Notes: generated from the letters alone by a model not told the origin. A stretch of DNA of 12,581 bases from an uncultured Clostridia bacterium (GCA_947167415.1 CAMVHY010000012.1:1-12581); one strand, 5' to 3'; numbered from the stretch's first letter, positions 1 through 7,224 are shown. Made by a program: numbers and translations.

Positions 1-2
1 GT

Positions 3-395
3 TTATTCATAAATTCCATCATGATTTCGTAGATCATCTCGCTCTAAATTTAGATTTTGAGAAATATTTTCTTCTCTTGGATTTGTATTTTCAGTTTCAT
101 AAGAGGATGAAATTTCTCTTGGACAACAAGTTTTTATTTTTGGCCACAACCCACTCGCAACTAAAACCAAACTAATAACAAGAAAACTAATAACAAAAGC
201 AATATGCCACTGCAAAATCAAAGCTAGTAAAGTTAAAACCAAAAACGGAGAGCTAGAGAATATGAGTTTCCAATTTACAACTGTCTTGTTTTCTGATCTA
301 TCTTCCAAATCTATATTATTTTTATTTGAATCGTAGTACTTATCTATTTGTTTACCCCAAACAATAACATTAATATCATTATCAACAGATAACTC
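3..395 (-). pseudogene. In-frame continuation of the ubiquitin-like gene past a TGA: last beta-strand, linker, two-helix membrane anchor
   Basis: Directly after the TGA at 398-396 the same frame stays open for 130 codons to a TAA at 5-3. The first residues (ELSVDNDINVIVWGK) align with the end of the first ubiquitin-like repeat (ELTKEDSIVVVVGG), so this stretch was originally part of the upstream protein. Numbered from the upstream ATG, residues about 193-210 and 214-232 are hydrophobic and would form a membrane hairpin. A polar tail of about 45 residues with a Cys-Cys pair follows. A TTG at 308 could open a 101-residue ORF, but I see no Shine-Dalgarno sequence before it and it would start in the linker, so independent translation is unlikely. 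The stretch is either the disconnected end of a recently broken gene or is reached by readthrough. The intact frame argues that any break is recent. Confidence 0.55.
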
Positions 396-842
396 TCACC
401 ACGTTCTGTCATTAACTTTTCCATCTTGTCCCCGCCATATTAGTTCCAAATTACCTAGATTTAACTGGGAAACCTCAAAATTCACAAACTTTTCCTCTAA
501 GATTGGAACTATATCGCGTATTTTATCATCTTTTTTAACATATAAATCGAATCCTTCTTCCGTTCCTAACTTTTTAAAATGCACAGTAATTAAATTTTCC
601 GAACCGCCAACAACAACTACAATGCTGTCTTCTTTTGTCAACTCCGACCAGGTTTGCTTGCAATTTAATATGTTTTTGCCATTAAAAACCAATTCACCTA
701 CTTTAAAGTTAGACCATTTTTGCTGCAATTGTGGAATTATATCAATTGGTTTGTCGGTTTTTTTTACACTTAAAAAAACAGGTTCACCATTTACACGTTT
801 AAAATTTATGGTGATTTTGTTTTCATCGTTTTCATTCATCAT
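396..842 (-). CDS. Tandem ubiquitin-like (beta-grasp) repeat protein, cut short by TGA in repeat 2
   Basis: The 148-residue product contains two homologous repeats, about residues 9-80 and 84-148. Repeat 1 follows the ubiquitin plan: a beta-hairpin (KITINFKRVNGEPVFLSVK), a helix around residues 33-43, then ELVFNGKNI, comparable to RLIFAGKQL in ubiquitin, then TWSELTKEDSIVVVVGG, comparable to TLSDYNIQKESTLHLVL and ending in Gly-Gly. Repeat 2 matches this through TW, where a TGA stop replaces the Ser codon of repeat 1. The start is the first of two adjacent ATGs, with GGGAG 9 bases upstream. There is no signal peptide. Without its last strand the second domain would probably fold poorly. Similarity to ubiquitin was judged by eye; a generic beta-grasp fold not related to conjugation is possible. 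The protein could be a bacterial ubiquitin-like modifier, a host-directed mimic or simply a structural repeat protein. Sampled base composition (24 G+C in the 60 bases at 421-480) is clearly higher than in the core genes nearby. Confidence 0.7.
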   Translation of the reverse strand: MMNENDENKITINFKRVNGEPVFLSVKKTDKPIDIIPQLQQKWSNFKVGELVFNGKNILNCKQTWSELTKEDSIVVVVGGSENLITVHFKKLGTEEGFDLYVKKDDKIRDIVPILEEKFVNFEVSQLNLGNLELIWRGQDGKVNDRTW

Positions 843-871
843 GTTTTACCACTCCCAAAAAAAATTAAAAT

Positions 872-922
872 TCACATCAAATTTATTAACAAAAAAATGA
901 CGCCATTAAATTCCGACGCCAT
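872..922 (-). CDS. Possible 16-residue leader ORF upstream of the ubiquitin-like gene
   Basis: ATG at 922-920 opens MASEFNGVIFLLINLM, ending at TGA 874-872, 29 bases before the ubiquitin-like start. An AAGGAG lies 8 bases upstream of the ATG, a better ribosome binding site than that of the main gene. The caveat is that the predicted transcription start from the promoter at 941-969 falls at about 934-936, which leaves the Shine-Dalgarno sequence at the extreme 5' end. The peptide is hydrophobic in its second half. It may be a translated leader that tunes the downstream gene, or chance. Confidence 0.35.
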   Translation of the reverse strand: MASEFNGVIFLLINLM

Positions 923-929
923 TAAATTC
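899..929 (-). repeat. 15-bp direct repeat with 16-bp period in the leader
   Basis: Two perfect copies of GAATTTAATGGCGTC (minus-strand reading) lie at 929-915 and 913-899, separated by one base. They sit just downstream of the predicted transcription start. Each copy contains ATGGCGTC; copy 1 supplies the start of the 16-residue leader ORF, copy 2 a six-codon ORF in another frame. The arrangement would suit an operator bound by a dimer or a recent tandem duplication. Confidence 0.7.
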
Positions 930-940
930 TCTCCTTGTTT

Positions 941-969
941 ATTCTAAAACAAAAATTTTTATTTGTCAA
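941..969 (-). promoter_or_regulatory. Sigma-70/SigA-type promoter for the ubiquitin-like gene
   Basis: Minus-strand reading gives TTGACA (969-964), a 17-base spacer, then TAGAAT (946-941). The -35 is perfect and the -10 has one mismatch. Predicted start is at about 934-936. It faces the leader ORF and the ubiquitin-like gene. Confidence 0.7.
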
Positions 970-1060
970 TAGGTAATTTAAAAAAATCTCATAAATGTTA
1001 TGTTTTGAAATCGTTTTGTGTTTACATAAATATCGCCTAAAAAAAATTATTTTTTATTAT

Positions 1061-1077
1061 TGTAATAGAATTTTAAA
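1061..1077 (+). promoter_or_regulatory. WalR-box-like site upstream of the amidase (weak)
   Basis: TGTAAT-AGAAT-TTTAAA matches the WalR/YycF consensus TGTWAH-N5-TGTWAH at 11 of 12 positions, 67 bases before the amidase start. WalR is known to control wall hydrolases and is encoded in this window. In such AT-rich DNA an 11/12 match is easily found by chance; another near-match lies at 3021-3037. I see no convincing -35/-10 pair for the amidase itself, only AT-rich boxes around 1110-1118. Confidence 0.25.
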
Positions 1078-1144
1078 AAAATATTAAACCAAATAAGCAA
1101 AAAAAGTCGTATTATAAAAGAAAACGTCGGAGGATTTTTCAATT

Positions 1145-2890
1145 ATGAAACGAAAATTGTTTTTTTGTTTGGCTTTAATATTTTTTTTGAGCTCACGTGA
1201 ACTTTTTTGTAAGTCGCAAACCATAAAATTATTTGTTGACGGTATAGAAATAAAAAATTTGCCTACTAATCCAATTATTATTAATGACTGTGTTTTGGTT
1301 CCGGTGAGAGAAATTTTGGAGAAATTTAATGCTGATTTGGAATGGCGAGGCGATGCTAAGGAATTATTAATTTCTAAAAATGATACACGTGTTTTGTTGA
1401 CGGTAAATGAAACAGTGGCAAAAGTTAATGGTGAAGAAAAAATTTTATTGTCACCAGCAACATTAATTAATGAAAAACTAATGGTTCCGGTAAGATTTAT
1501 TGGCGAAACATTTGGTTTTGAAATCGAATGGGAAGATGGAAAAGATGAAAGAAAAGTAATTATTAATCAAAAGAAAGATTTGCAAAATAAAAATATATTT
1601 CATGAGCAAAAAATCGATGATAAAAAAAATGAAAATAAAAAAGACGACGAAAAAGATGTAGAGGAAAATAAAAATTGTAAATTGATTGCTGTCAGAAAAA
1701 AAAATAATTGTGAAGATAAATATTTAATTGAAACGGATGGCAATATAAATTTTGGCGGGAAAATAGATTTTGTAAGAGAAATTTTTTTGCCGGGAAATAG
1801 ATTAGCAATCGATATTGATAATTGTGAAGTTGAGAAAAATTTTAAAGTGGATATAACTGATTTGAAAAATGAGCTTTTAAAAAATATAAGATTTTCGCAA
1901 TATAAACTTGAACCAAAAAAAATCGCTCGAATTGTTTTTGATTTAGAAGATGGTGTTGATTATTTTTTAAGTAAATCAACAGGAAAAATTGAAATCGAAT
2001 TAAAGAAAACAAAGTGCAACTGCAAAAATATTTCATGTGAAAATAATGTTATCGCGTTAAAAAAAGAAAATAATTTTATTGATTTAAAACAAGTGACAGA
2101 AAATGATTTTTATGATGATAAAAAATATGTATTGAAATTTGGTTGCGATTTAGAAAAAAATTATGGTGACGGAAAATTTTTTATCAGAAACGATTATTTT
2201 TCATGTTTAGAAATAAAAAATAGCGAAATAATAATTTCTGAAAATAAAATTTTTGCTTATGATATTTATGAAGATGAAAAAAATATTTATATAAAAGCTG
2301 TGAATCCAAAAGAAAAATATAAAAATATATTAGTAATTGATGCGGGGCATGGCGGAAATGATACAGGAACCAGAAATAATAAATTAAACGAAAAAGATTT
2401 GACGCTTGATATCTCACAAAAAATTTTGAGTTTGTTCGATAATGATTTTGATAGAGAAAGTATAAAAGTTTATGCGACAAGATTATGTGACAAAAAAGTT
2501 TCGTTAAGTGAGCGAGTTAAAATCGCAAATGATGTCGGAGATTTATTTGTTTCAGTTCATATAAATTCATCGCCAAGTAATCCTAATGCAAATGGAACAG
2601 AAGTTTTTTATTGCGAGCAAAATAATAGGGTGAATAAAAATTTTTGTTCACGTAATTTGGGTGATGTGGTGTTAAAAAATTTGCTTGATGAATTAAAATC
2701 GTTTAATCGCGGCGTAAAATCAAATGATTTTTATGTAATTAAAAATACAGAAATTCCGGCAGTGTTATGTGAAATTGGTTTTATTACCAATCAAGATGAA
2801 TTTAATAAATTATCCAGCGATGAATATAGATTTAAAACAGCGTTGGCAATTTACAATGGCGTAAAATCTTTGCTCAAAAATTATTTTTGA
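1145..2890 (+). CDS. Secreted N-acetylmuramoyl-L-alanine amidase (copper-amine-oxidase-N-like, AMIN and Amidase_3 domains)
   Basis: Zinc hydrolase that cleaves the bond between MurNAc and the first L-Ala of peptidoglycan, acting outside the membrane. The 581-residue product starts with a signal peptide (basic MKRK, hydrophobic residues 5-16). Residues about 25-140 form a copper-amine-oxidase-N-like domain with the paired VLVPVREI and LMVPVRFIGE motifs. A Lys/Asp/Asn-rich linker (about 143-175) and an AMIN-like domain (about 178-290), which usually targets the wall, follow. The C-terminal Amidase_3 domain (about 395-580) carries the expected zinc ligands His402 (DAGHGG), Glu416 and His472 (SVHINS) and the catalytic Glu543 (CEIGF), so it should be active. 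The start has GGAGG 11 bases upstream. It ends in TGA; five more codons would reach a TAG. It is monocistronic and divergent from the ubiquitin-like gene. Its substrate role fits the WalRK system on the right. Confidence 0.92.
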   Translation: MKRKLFFCLALIFFLSSRELFCKSQTIKLFVDGIEIKNLPTNPIIINDCVLVPVREILEKFNADLEWRGDAKELLISKNDTRVLLTVNETVAKVNGEEKILLSPATLINEKLMVPVRFIGETFGFEIEWEDGKDERKVIINQKKDLQNKNIFHEQKIDDKKNENKKDDEKDVEENKNCKLIAVRKKNNCEDKYLIETDGNINFGGKIDFVREIFLPGNRLAIDIDNCEVEKNFKVDITDLKNELLKNIRFSQYKLEPKKIARIVFDLEDGVDYFLSKSTGKIEIELKKTKCNCKNISCENNVIALKKENNFIDLKQVTENDFYDDKKYVLKFGCDLEKNYGDGKFFIRNDYFSCLEIKNSEIIISENKIFAYDIYEDEKNIYIKAVNPKEKYKNILVIDAGHGGNDTGTRNNKLNEKDLTLDISQKILSLFDNDFDRESIKVYATRLCDKKVSLSERVKIANDVGDLFVSVHINSSPSNPNANGTEVFYCEQNNRVNKNFCSRNLGDVVLKNLLDELKSFNRGVKSNDFYVIKNTEIPAVLCEIGFITNQDEFNKLSSDEYRFKTALAIYNGVKSLLKNYF

Positions 2891-2914
2891 TATGTAAAAG
2901 TTTAGCTATAAAAC

Positions 2915-2984
2915 AAAAGTGTTTCGGAAAGATATTTTATAATTTTAGTTTATAAAGTATCTCAATGGAACACTTTTATTTTTT
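2915..2984 (+). terminator. Long hairpin terminator after the amidase
   Basis: AAAAGTGTT (2915-2923) pairs with AACACTTTT (2969-2977). A symmetric 6x6 internal loop follows, then AGATA/TATCT (2930-2934 with 2958-2962) and TTTATAA/TTATAAA (2936-2942 with 2950-2956) closing a 7-base loop. The stem is followed by ATTTTTT. It lies 25 bases after the amidase stop. Of the 373 bases between the amidase and the next start, the rest holds only promoter-like sequences. Confidence 0.65.
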
Positions 2985-3064
2985 GCGAAAAAAATGTTAT
3001 GTGCAATGAGTATTTATCTATGTAAAAGGTATGAAATAAAAAGAGGATAATTTTTTTATATACG

Positions 3065-3092
3065 TTGCTTTATATTTTTTTTGTGATATAAT
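3065..3092 (+). promoter_or_regulatory. Possible extended -10 promoter
   Basis: TTGCTT (3065-3070), 16-base spacer, TATAAT (3087-3092) preceded by TGA, giving an extended -10 (TGnTATAAT). It lies about 80 bases upstream of the stronger promoter and could add to transcription of the large gene. AT-rich background makes it uncertain. Confidence 0.35.
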
Positions 3093-3168
3093 AAAAGAGT
3101 AAAATTGAGTTTTTAATTAAATAACATGTACGATTTTTTCATATATATATCTTTTATCTAAAAAAATA

Positions 3169-3198
3169 TTGACAAACGATATTTTTGTGGTTTATAAT
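3169..3198 (+). promoter_or_regulatory. Consensus-hexamer promoter of the large orphan gene
   Basis: TTGACA (3169-3174), 18-base spacer, TATAAT (3193-3198): both hexamers are perfect. Predicted start at about 3205 gives a leader of about 60 bases with AAAAAAGGAG at its end. Points to strong, possibly constitutive expression. Confidence 0.8.
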
Positions 3199-3263
3199 AT
3201 CTATGTATGTTTGTTTTTTGATTTGAAAAATTTTTGCTTTACATAAAAAAGGAGATGGACAAG

Positions 3264-6200
3264 ATGGAAAGGAACAATGAGAACAATATAAACAACGAAA
3301 TTTATTTAAATCAGGGTGAAGATCAAGATGCTGAAATACAATTTAATCGAGATTTAGCAAATCAAGAGTGGATTAATGAAAAAAATTTTTTAAGGATGGT
3401 GTTGATGACCCCTTGTAGCGTTTTTTCGTTTAAGCCTTTGGCTAACGATACGATAATGTTAGGGCCAATTGTTCATGATATACAACAATATATTTTCAGT
3501 CAGAACAAGTTCTCGAAAGCCACGTCGCTTGGAAATAGAATTTGTAGTATTGATCTGTTGTTTGCTAATAACACGCAGTTTATGCAAATGTTGAGTCAGA
3601 AATATTTTACAGAATCAGATTTCAGGCGCCACTTTTTTGGCCCTATGAGTGTGATACGCAATACTTACGTACGTGCTATGTTGGAGAAAAAATTGATCAA
3701 TAGTAAGGAAGTTAAAAGATTTATCGTATGTTATGATGATGAGGGGACTACGCCATGGATAACCTTACTGAATGAAGGATTAAGTTCCAAAGATATATCT
3801 TTGAATGACAGAAAAGAATTCGACAATATAGTGAATTATTTTTTTGACTTGTTGGATAGCTTTATGCAACCTATATTTGAACTTTATTTTAAGCATACTG
3901 GTTACGCTGGTATATTTTTTTATCAGGGAGAGACGGACCTGCATTTCAATGTTAATACAACGAAAAAAGTAATGGATGAGTGGATCCGAGATTTTAATAG
4001 AAGTTCTGTTTTACGCGATTTTCTAAAAAATGTTAACTCAAGAAAATGGGAAACTTTATCATATTACAGCCGTCACATGATTTTGTGTTTTTTTAGGCCA
4101 GAATATTTATATAAAAATGAAAAACCTGATAAGAAGTTGGTTGAATTTTATGTCGCTTTAAATAGTTTGTTATCAGTCACTGAAAAAGAAAATGCAAAAG
4201 CTATTTTAAATTTGGATGATAAAAAATTAACTGAGCAGCAAAAAGATTTGAAAAAAAAATTATCAGGCGAAGATGAAAAGTTCCGTAATAATATTATTAA
4301 TGCATGGAAAGATGGATTTTTTTTGGATAAAAATAAAATTCAAGAGTCAAATAAGCTGTTTACAGAGAAAGAAAAAAAATTTAAGGCTGCTTTTTATAAA
4401 AGTAGAGTAATGGATTTGGTCATAGAAATTGAACATGGTAATCTCAATTTGATACAAAATAAGAATCTTAAAAATGATTTGTCGAGTAAAGATAATAACG
4501 ATGACAAAGTTGAGTTTTTGGTTAATCAATTATTTAGTGGCGCGTGCATTACTGATAAGAATAATAAAACGTATTTAGAATTTTATCAGAGAGATCGTGA
4601 AGAACATGCTAACAAAGCTTTGTCAGAAAAATTAGAGCTGATAGTTGAAGACCACACATTTCCTTCAAATCCTCCAAAATCTGCATTTGTATATGATGAA
4701 AATAATGGTTTAGTAAAAATAATAGATTGGCTAATAAGTGAGATTGAAAATGGTAATCTTAATTTGATATCGCAAGACCAAAATGAGAATTTAAAAAATG
4801 GTTTGTTGAATGAAAATAATAATGTCGACAAAGTTAATTTTTTGCTTGAGAAATTATTTGGCGGCGCGCGCGTTGTTGATAAAGATAAAAATGATATAAT
4901 ATATTTAAAATTTAGTCCAGAAGAAATTGATAAATATTCTGGAAGTGGTTTGGAAGAACAATTAAAACTGATAGACAAAAAAATTCAATCTTGTCCAAAA
5001 GCTGCAAAAATACTAAAACCGTCTGATTTTATTTTAAATGTTTATGATTATCAACATTTACGAAAGGAAAGATTGTCCGAATTATTATATTTTAAAGATG
5101 ATAAGCAAAAGCGTGATTATATTTATCTCAGAGAAAACAAAGATTATTATCGGGATTATGTATTACATCAAGATTACGGCGAAAATGAGCTTTATAATAA
5201 ACTCTATCAGTGTACACAAAAAGCTGATTTTGGAAAATATAAACAGGAACATTTTATTTTCGATAAAAATGGAACAATAATTGGGATAGATGTTCTCGCA
5301 TATTTTGCTGACAAAATTGTTAGCGGAGAATTAAAATTAAAAGGTAATAACGGCAAAGATGTCAGCGATAAGGTAAAAGATATAGATAACGATTTAGCTA
5401 GAGAAGTTTTTTTGATGGATAAATTAAAAAATAACGCATATTCTATTTTTGATGATAATGAAAATAAGGAAATCAAAATGAGTTCTGATGATATGTCGCA
5501 GAGAACACATATCGTAACTGAATTAACATCAACAATACAAAACTTAAGAACAAAATATATGGTAAATAAAAATGCTATAAATGATTTATTTAGTAATTTG
5601 TATTCAGACGGCGGAACAAACAAAACGATGAAAGATTTTATCAAAATGTTTAGACTAGAAAAAGAAGATGTCGAAGAAATCGTAGGAGACACTAAGCAAC
5701 CACATGCACTGATATACAGATATGCTTTGAATAAAATATTTACAGAAAAGATTAAACCTGTTAACCAGAAAGGTCAAAAATTAATAGATGAGTATGTTTT
5801 TGATTTTTCCGGAACAAATTGTGAGCAAGATGATTTAGTGTTTGCTAAAGATGGTCGTGTTGAATATGTAAAATATGAAAGTTTGCCTAAAGTTTTAAAG
5901 TTAGATGATATAGAAACGAATGAATTGAAAGCTCGTAATAGATTTATTGGTGCATATGAACAAAAGGAAAAATATAAATCTAACAAAGCAGAAATTGAGA
6001 TTGATTTGCACGATGTGAAAATAAATAGCAAAGAATTGTCAAACAAACTAAAAGAAAAATATAAAGTTAATGAAGAAAATCCGAACTCAGCTAAAGACGA
6101 ACTGAGTGATCTGAGAACAAATTTAGATAGTAATGCGTGCACAAACTTAAACGATTTTTATGATCCTGATTCATATCGTGACGAATTATTAGATGACTAT

Positions 6201-7151
6201 ATTAAGTTTTATCAAAACGCGGGAATTAGTTATGAATATTGGTGTAGTGAGTGTGCGAAAAAATTTTTGGAAAACGAAAAAAAAGAAAAAAGTAATGATG
6301 ACATAGCAGCCATTGAACTAAAGTTTTTTAAAGGACAAAAAATTGAGCTGAAAGACTTGTCACAATATACTAAGAATAATAAACAAGAAGAAATAACAGA
6401 TATCGAACTAAAGCTTTTTGAAGAGAACAAAATTAAATTTAATAATCTATCGAAATATACGAAAGATAATAAACAGAAAGAAATAGCAGAAATTGAATTT
6501 GAATTACTTAAAGAAAACAAGTTAAACGGTGATAGAAAAAAAAATCGCCAATTGCAAAAACAAAAAAGTAAATTGATGTCGGTATACTATAGACTGGCAC
6601 CAGGAGAAATAAATAATCAAAATAAGTTAGAACAAGTATGCATTGGTGGTGAAACTATACTTTATTTCCTTGAAGATACTAAGAGTCAACAGTTGAATAA
6701 TGATATAAATGATTTGAAGAAACGAAATATAAATTTGTGCAAATTAAAAAATATCCCATATAAGAATTGGGATTCCGATGCAAGAGAAGATTATTTTGAT
6801 AAGTTGCAATGGAAATGGTTTAAAATAGGATGTATTCCTTTGAGTATTTTGATTTTATCCGTCGTGTCTTTTTTCCTCCCGTTTATTGAAGGTTATCTTG
6901 TAATAAAAATTATTTTTACAAGTGGATCGTTTGTTTGTGGATGTTTAGTCGCTGGAAAAGGAATAAAAAATAAAAAAGATCGTTATTACGATGGTCCAGA
7001 CACTTATGATAATCTTGACTATAATTATCCAAACAATAATTTTATTAAACTTCGTGCTGATGTTAGTAATGCGATGATACAGGAAAGTAGAAGTTTAGTA
7101 ACCACAAGTCCATTGGCAACTAAAGAGTCTCTAAAACAACTACGATACTAA
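3264..7151 (+). CDS. 1295-residue orphan repeat protein with C-terminal membrane hairpin
   Basis: I do not recognise a family. ATG 3264 is chosen because GGAG (3251-3254) lies 9 bases upstream; the upstream TTG 3234 and ATG 3255 start before or on the Shine-Dalgarno. There is no signal peptide. Residues 1 to about 290 look like a folded, less charged domain rich in aromatic residues. Then come charged, probably helical stretches and three degenerate repeats beginning near residues 384, 488 and 676 (pattern: I/MD-hydrophobic, (N/S)G(N/E)LxL, DKVxFLxxxLF, (D/N)xNxxxYLxF). A 30-residue tandem repeat lies at about 1014-1103. Two hydrophobic segments (about 1186-1208 and 1211-1234) form a membrane hairpin, followed by a tail of about 60 residues with a Tyr/Asp/Asn-rich part. 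The N-terminal bulk is therefore probably on one side of the membrane, with the tail on the same side. I saw no protease, kinase, ATPase or nuclease motif. Its architecture echoes the ubiquitin-like protein on the left. It is a single-gene unit with a strong promoter and convergent neighbours. Role unknown. Confidence 0.85.
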   Translation: MERNNENNINNEIYLNQGEDQDAEIQFNRDLANQEWINEKNFLRMVLMTPCSVFSFKPLANDTIMLGPIVHDIQQYIFSQNKFSKATSLGNRICSIDLLFANNTQFMQMLSQKYFTESDFRRHFFGPMSVIRNTYVRAMLEKKLINSKEVKRFIVCYDDEGTTPWITLLNEGLSSKDISLNDRKEFDNIVNYFFDLLDSFMQPIFELYFKHTGYAGIFFYQGETDLHFNVNTTKKVMDEWIRDFNRSSVLRDFLKNVNSRKWETLSYYSRHMILCFFRPEYLYKNEKPDKKLVEFYVALNSLLSVTEKENAKAILNLDDKKLTEQQKDLKKKLSGEDEKFRNNIINAWKDGFFLDKNKIQESNKLFTEKEKKFKAAFYKSRVMDLVIEIEHGNLNLIQNKNLKNDLSSKDNNDDKVEFLVNQLFSGACITDKNNKTYLEFYQRDREEHANKALSEKLELIVEDHTFPSNPPKSAFVYDENNGLVKIIDWLISEIENGNLNLISQDQNENLKNGLLNENNNVDKVNFLLEKLFGGARVVDKDKNDIIYLKFSPEEIDKYSGSGLEEQLKLIDKKIQSCPKAAKILKPSDFILNVYDYQHLRKERLSELLYFKDDKQKRDYIYLRENKDYYRDYVLHQDYGENELYNKLYQCTQKADFGKYKQEHFIFDKNGTIIGIDVLAYFADKIVSGELKLKGNNGKDVSDKVKDIDNDLAREVFLMDKLKNNAYSIFDDNENKEIKMSSDDMSQRTHIVTELTSTIQNLRTKYMVNKNAINDLFSNLYSDGGTNKTMKDFIKMFRLEKEDVEEIVGDTKQPHALIYRYALNKIFTEKIKPVNQKGQKLIDEYVFDFSGTNCEQDDLVFAKDGRVEYVKYESLPKVLKLDDIETNELKARNRFIGAYEQKEKYKSNKAEIEIDLHDVKINSKELSNKLKEKYKVNEENPNSAKDELSDLRTNLDSNACTNLNDFYDPDSYRDELLDDYIKFYQNAGISYEYWCSECAKKFLENEKKEKSNDDIAAIELKFFKGQKIELKDLSQYTKNNKQEEITDIELKLFEENKIKFNNLSKYTKDNKQKEIAEIEFELLKENKLNGDRKKNRQLQKQKSKLMSVYYRLAPGEINNQNKLEQVCIGGETILYFLEDTKSQQLNNDINDLKKRNINLCKLKNIPYKNWDSDAREDYFDKLQWKWFKIGCIPLSILILSVVSFFLPFIEGYLVIKIIFTSGSFVCGCLVAGKGIKNKKDRYYDGPDTYDNLDYNYPNNNFIKLRADVSNAMIQESRSLVTTSPLATKESLKQLRY
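4410..5500 (+). repeat. Three degenerate ~85-residue repeats inside the orphan gene
   Basis: Copies start at about 4413, 4725 and 5289. Copies 1 and 2 share almost identical DNA: 27 bases at 4428-4454 match 4743-4769 with two differences (the region coding IExGNLNLI). Copy 3 is recognisable only in protein (SGELKLK, REVFLMDKL). Copies 2 and 3 are each preceded by a (F/V)-x-(Y/F)-D-x-N-G-like segment, and a similar KDGRVEYVKYESL occurs later, possibly a fourth remnant. Confidence 0.6.
6303..6572 (+). repeat. 90-bp (30-residue) tandem repeat, 2 clear copies plus a decayed third
   Basis: Units begin at 6303, 6393 and 6483, exactly 90 bases apart. Each starts I(A/T)xIE(L/F) and units 1 and 2 share (K/E)LxxFxxxKIxxxxLSxYTKxNKQxE. 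Unit 3 keeps IAEIEFELLKENK and then diverges into a Lys-rich segment. Probably a helical repeat; its copy number may vary between strains. Confidence 0.75.
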
Positions 7152-7224
7152 ATATCGGTTTATTTATATAGTATATTCATCAACACTGCCAAAAATTGTT
7201 CTCCTAATACGCAGTTGACTTTGG

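Noticed and set aside
3..308. Independent membrane-protein gene starting at TTG 308
   Set aside because: No Shine-Dalgarno before the TTG, and the reading frame upstream to the TGA completes the ubiquitin-like repeat, so it is the tail of the upstream gene.
396..398. TGA read as tryptophan (genetic code 4)
   Set aside because: All of about 29 Trp codons in the window are TGG, no long gene has an internal TGA, and two genes (amidase, yycH-like) end at TGA, so a reassigned code does not fit.
622..900. 92-codon plus-strand ORF
   Set aside because: Antisense shadow of the ubiquitin-like gene, with no homology-like features and overlapping its start region.
3234..3263. TTG 3234 or ATG 3255 as the start of the large gene
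   Set aside because: Both lie before or directly on the GGAG at 3251-3254, which is correctly spaced only for ATG 3264.
4586..4978. Minus-strand ORFs inside the 1295-residue gene (also at 5207-5692, 5774-6142 and 6230-6520)
   Set aside because: Ser/Phe/Leu-rich translations typical of the reverse complement of Lys/Asp/Glu/Asn-rich coding DNA; no ribosome binding sites supporting them.
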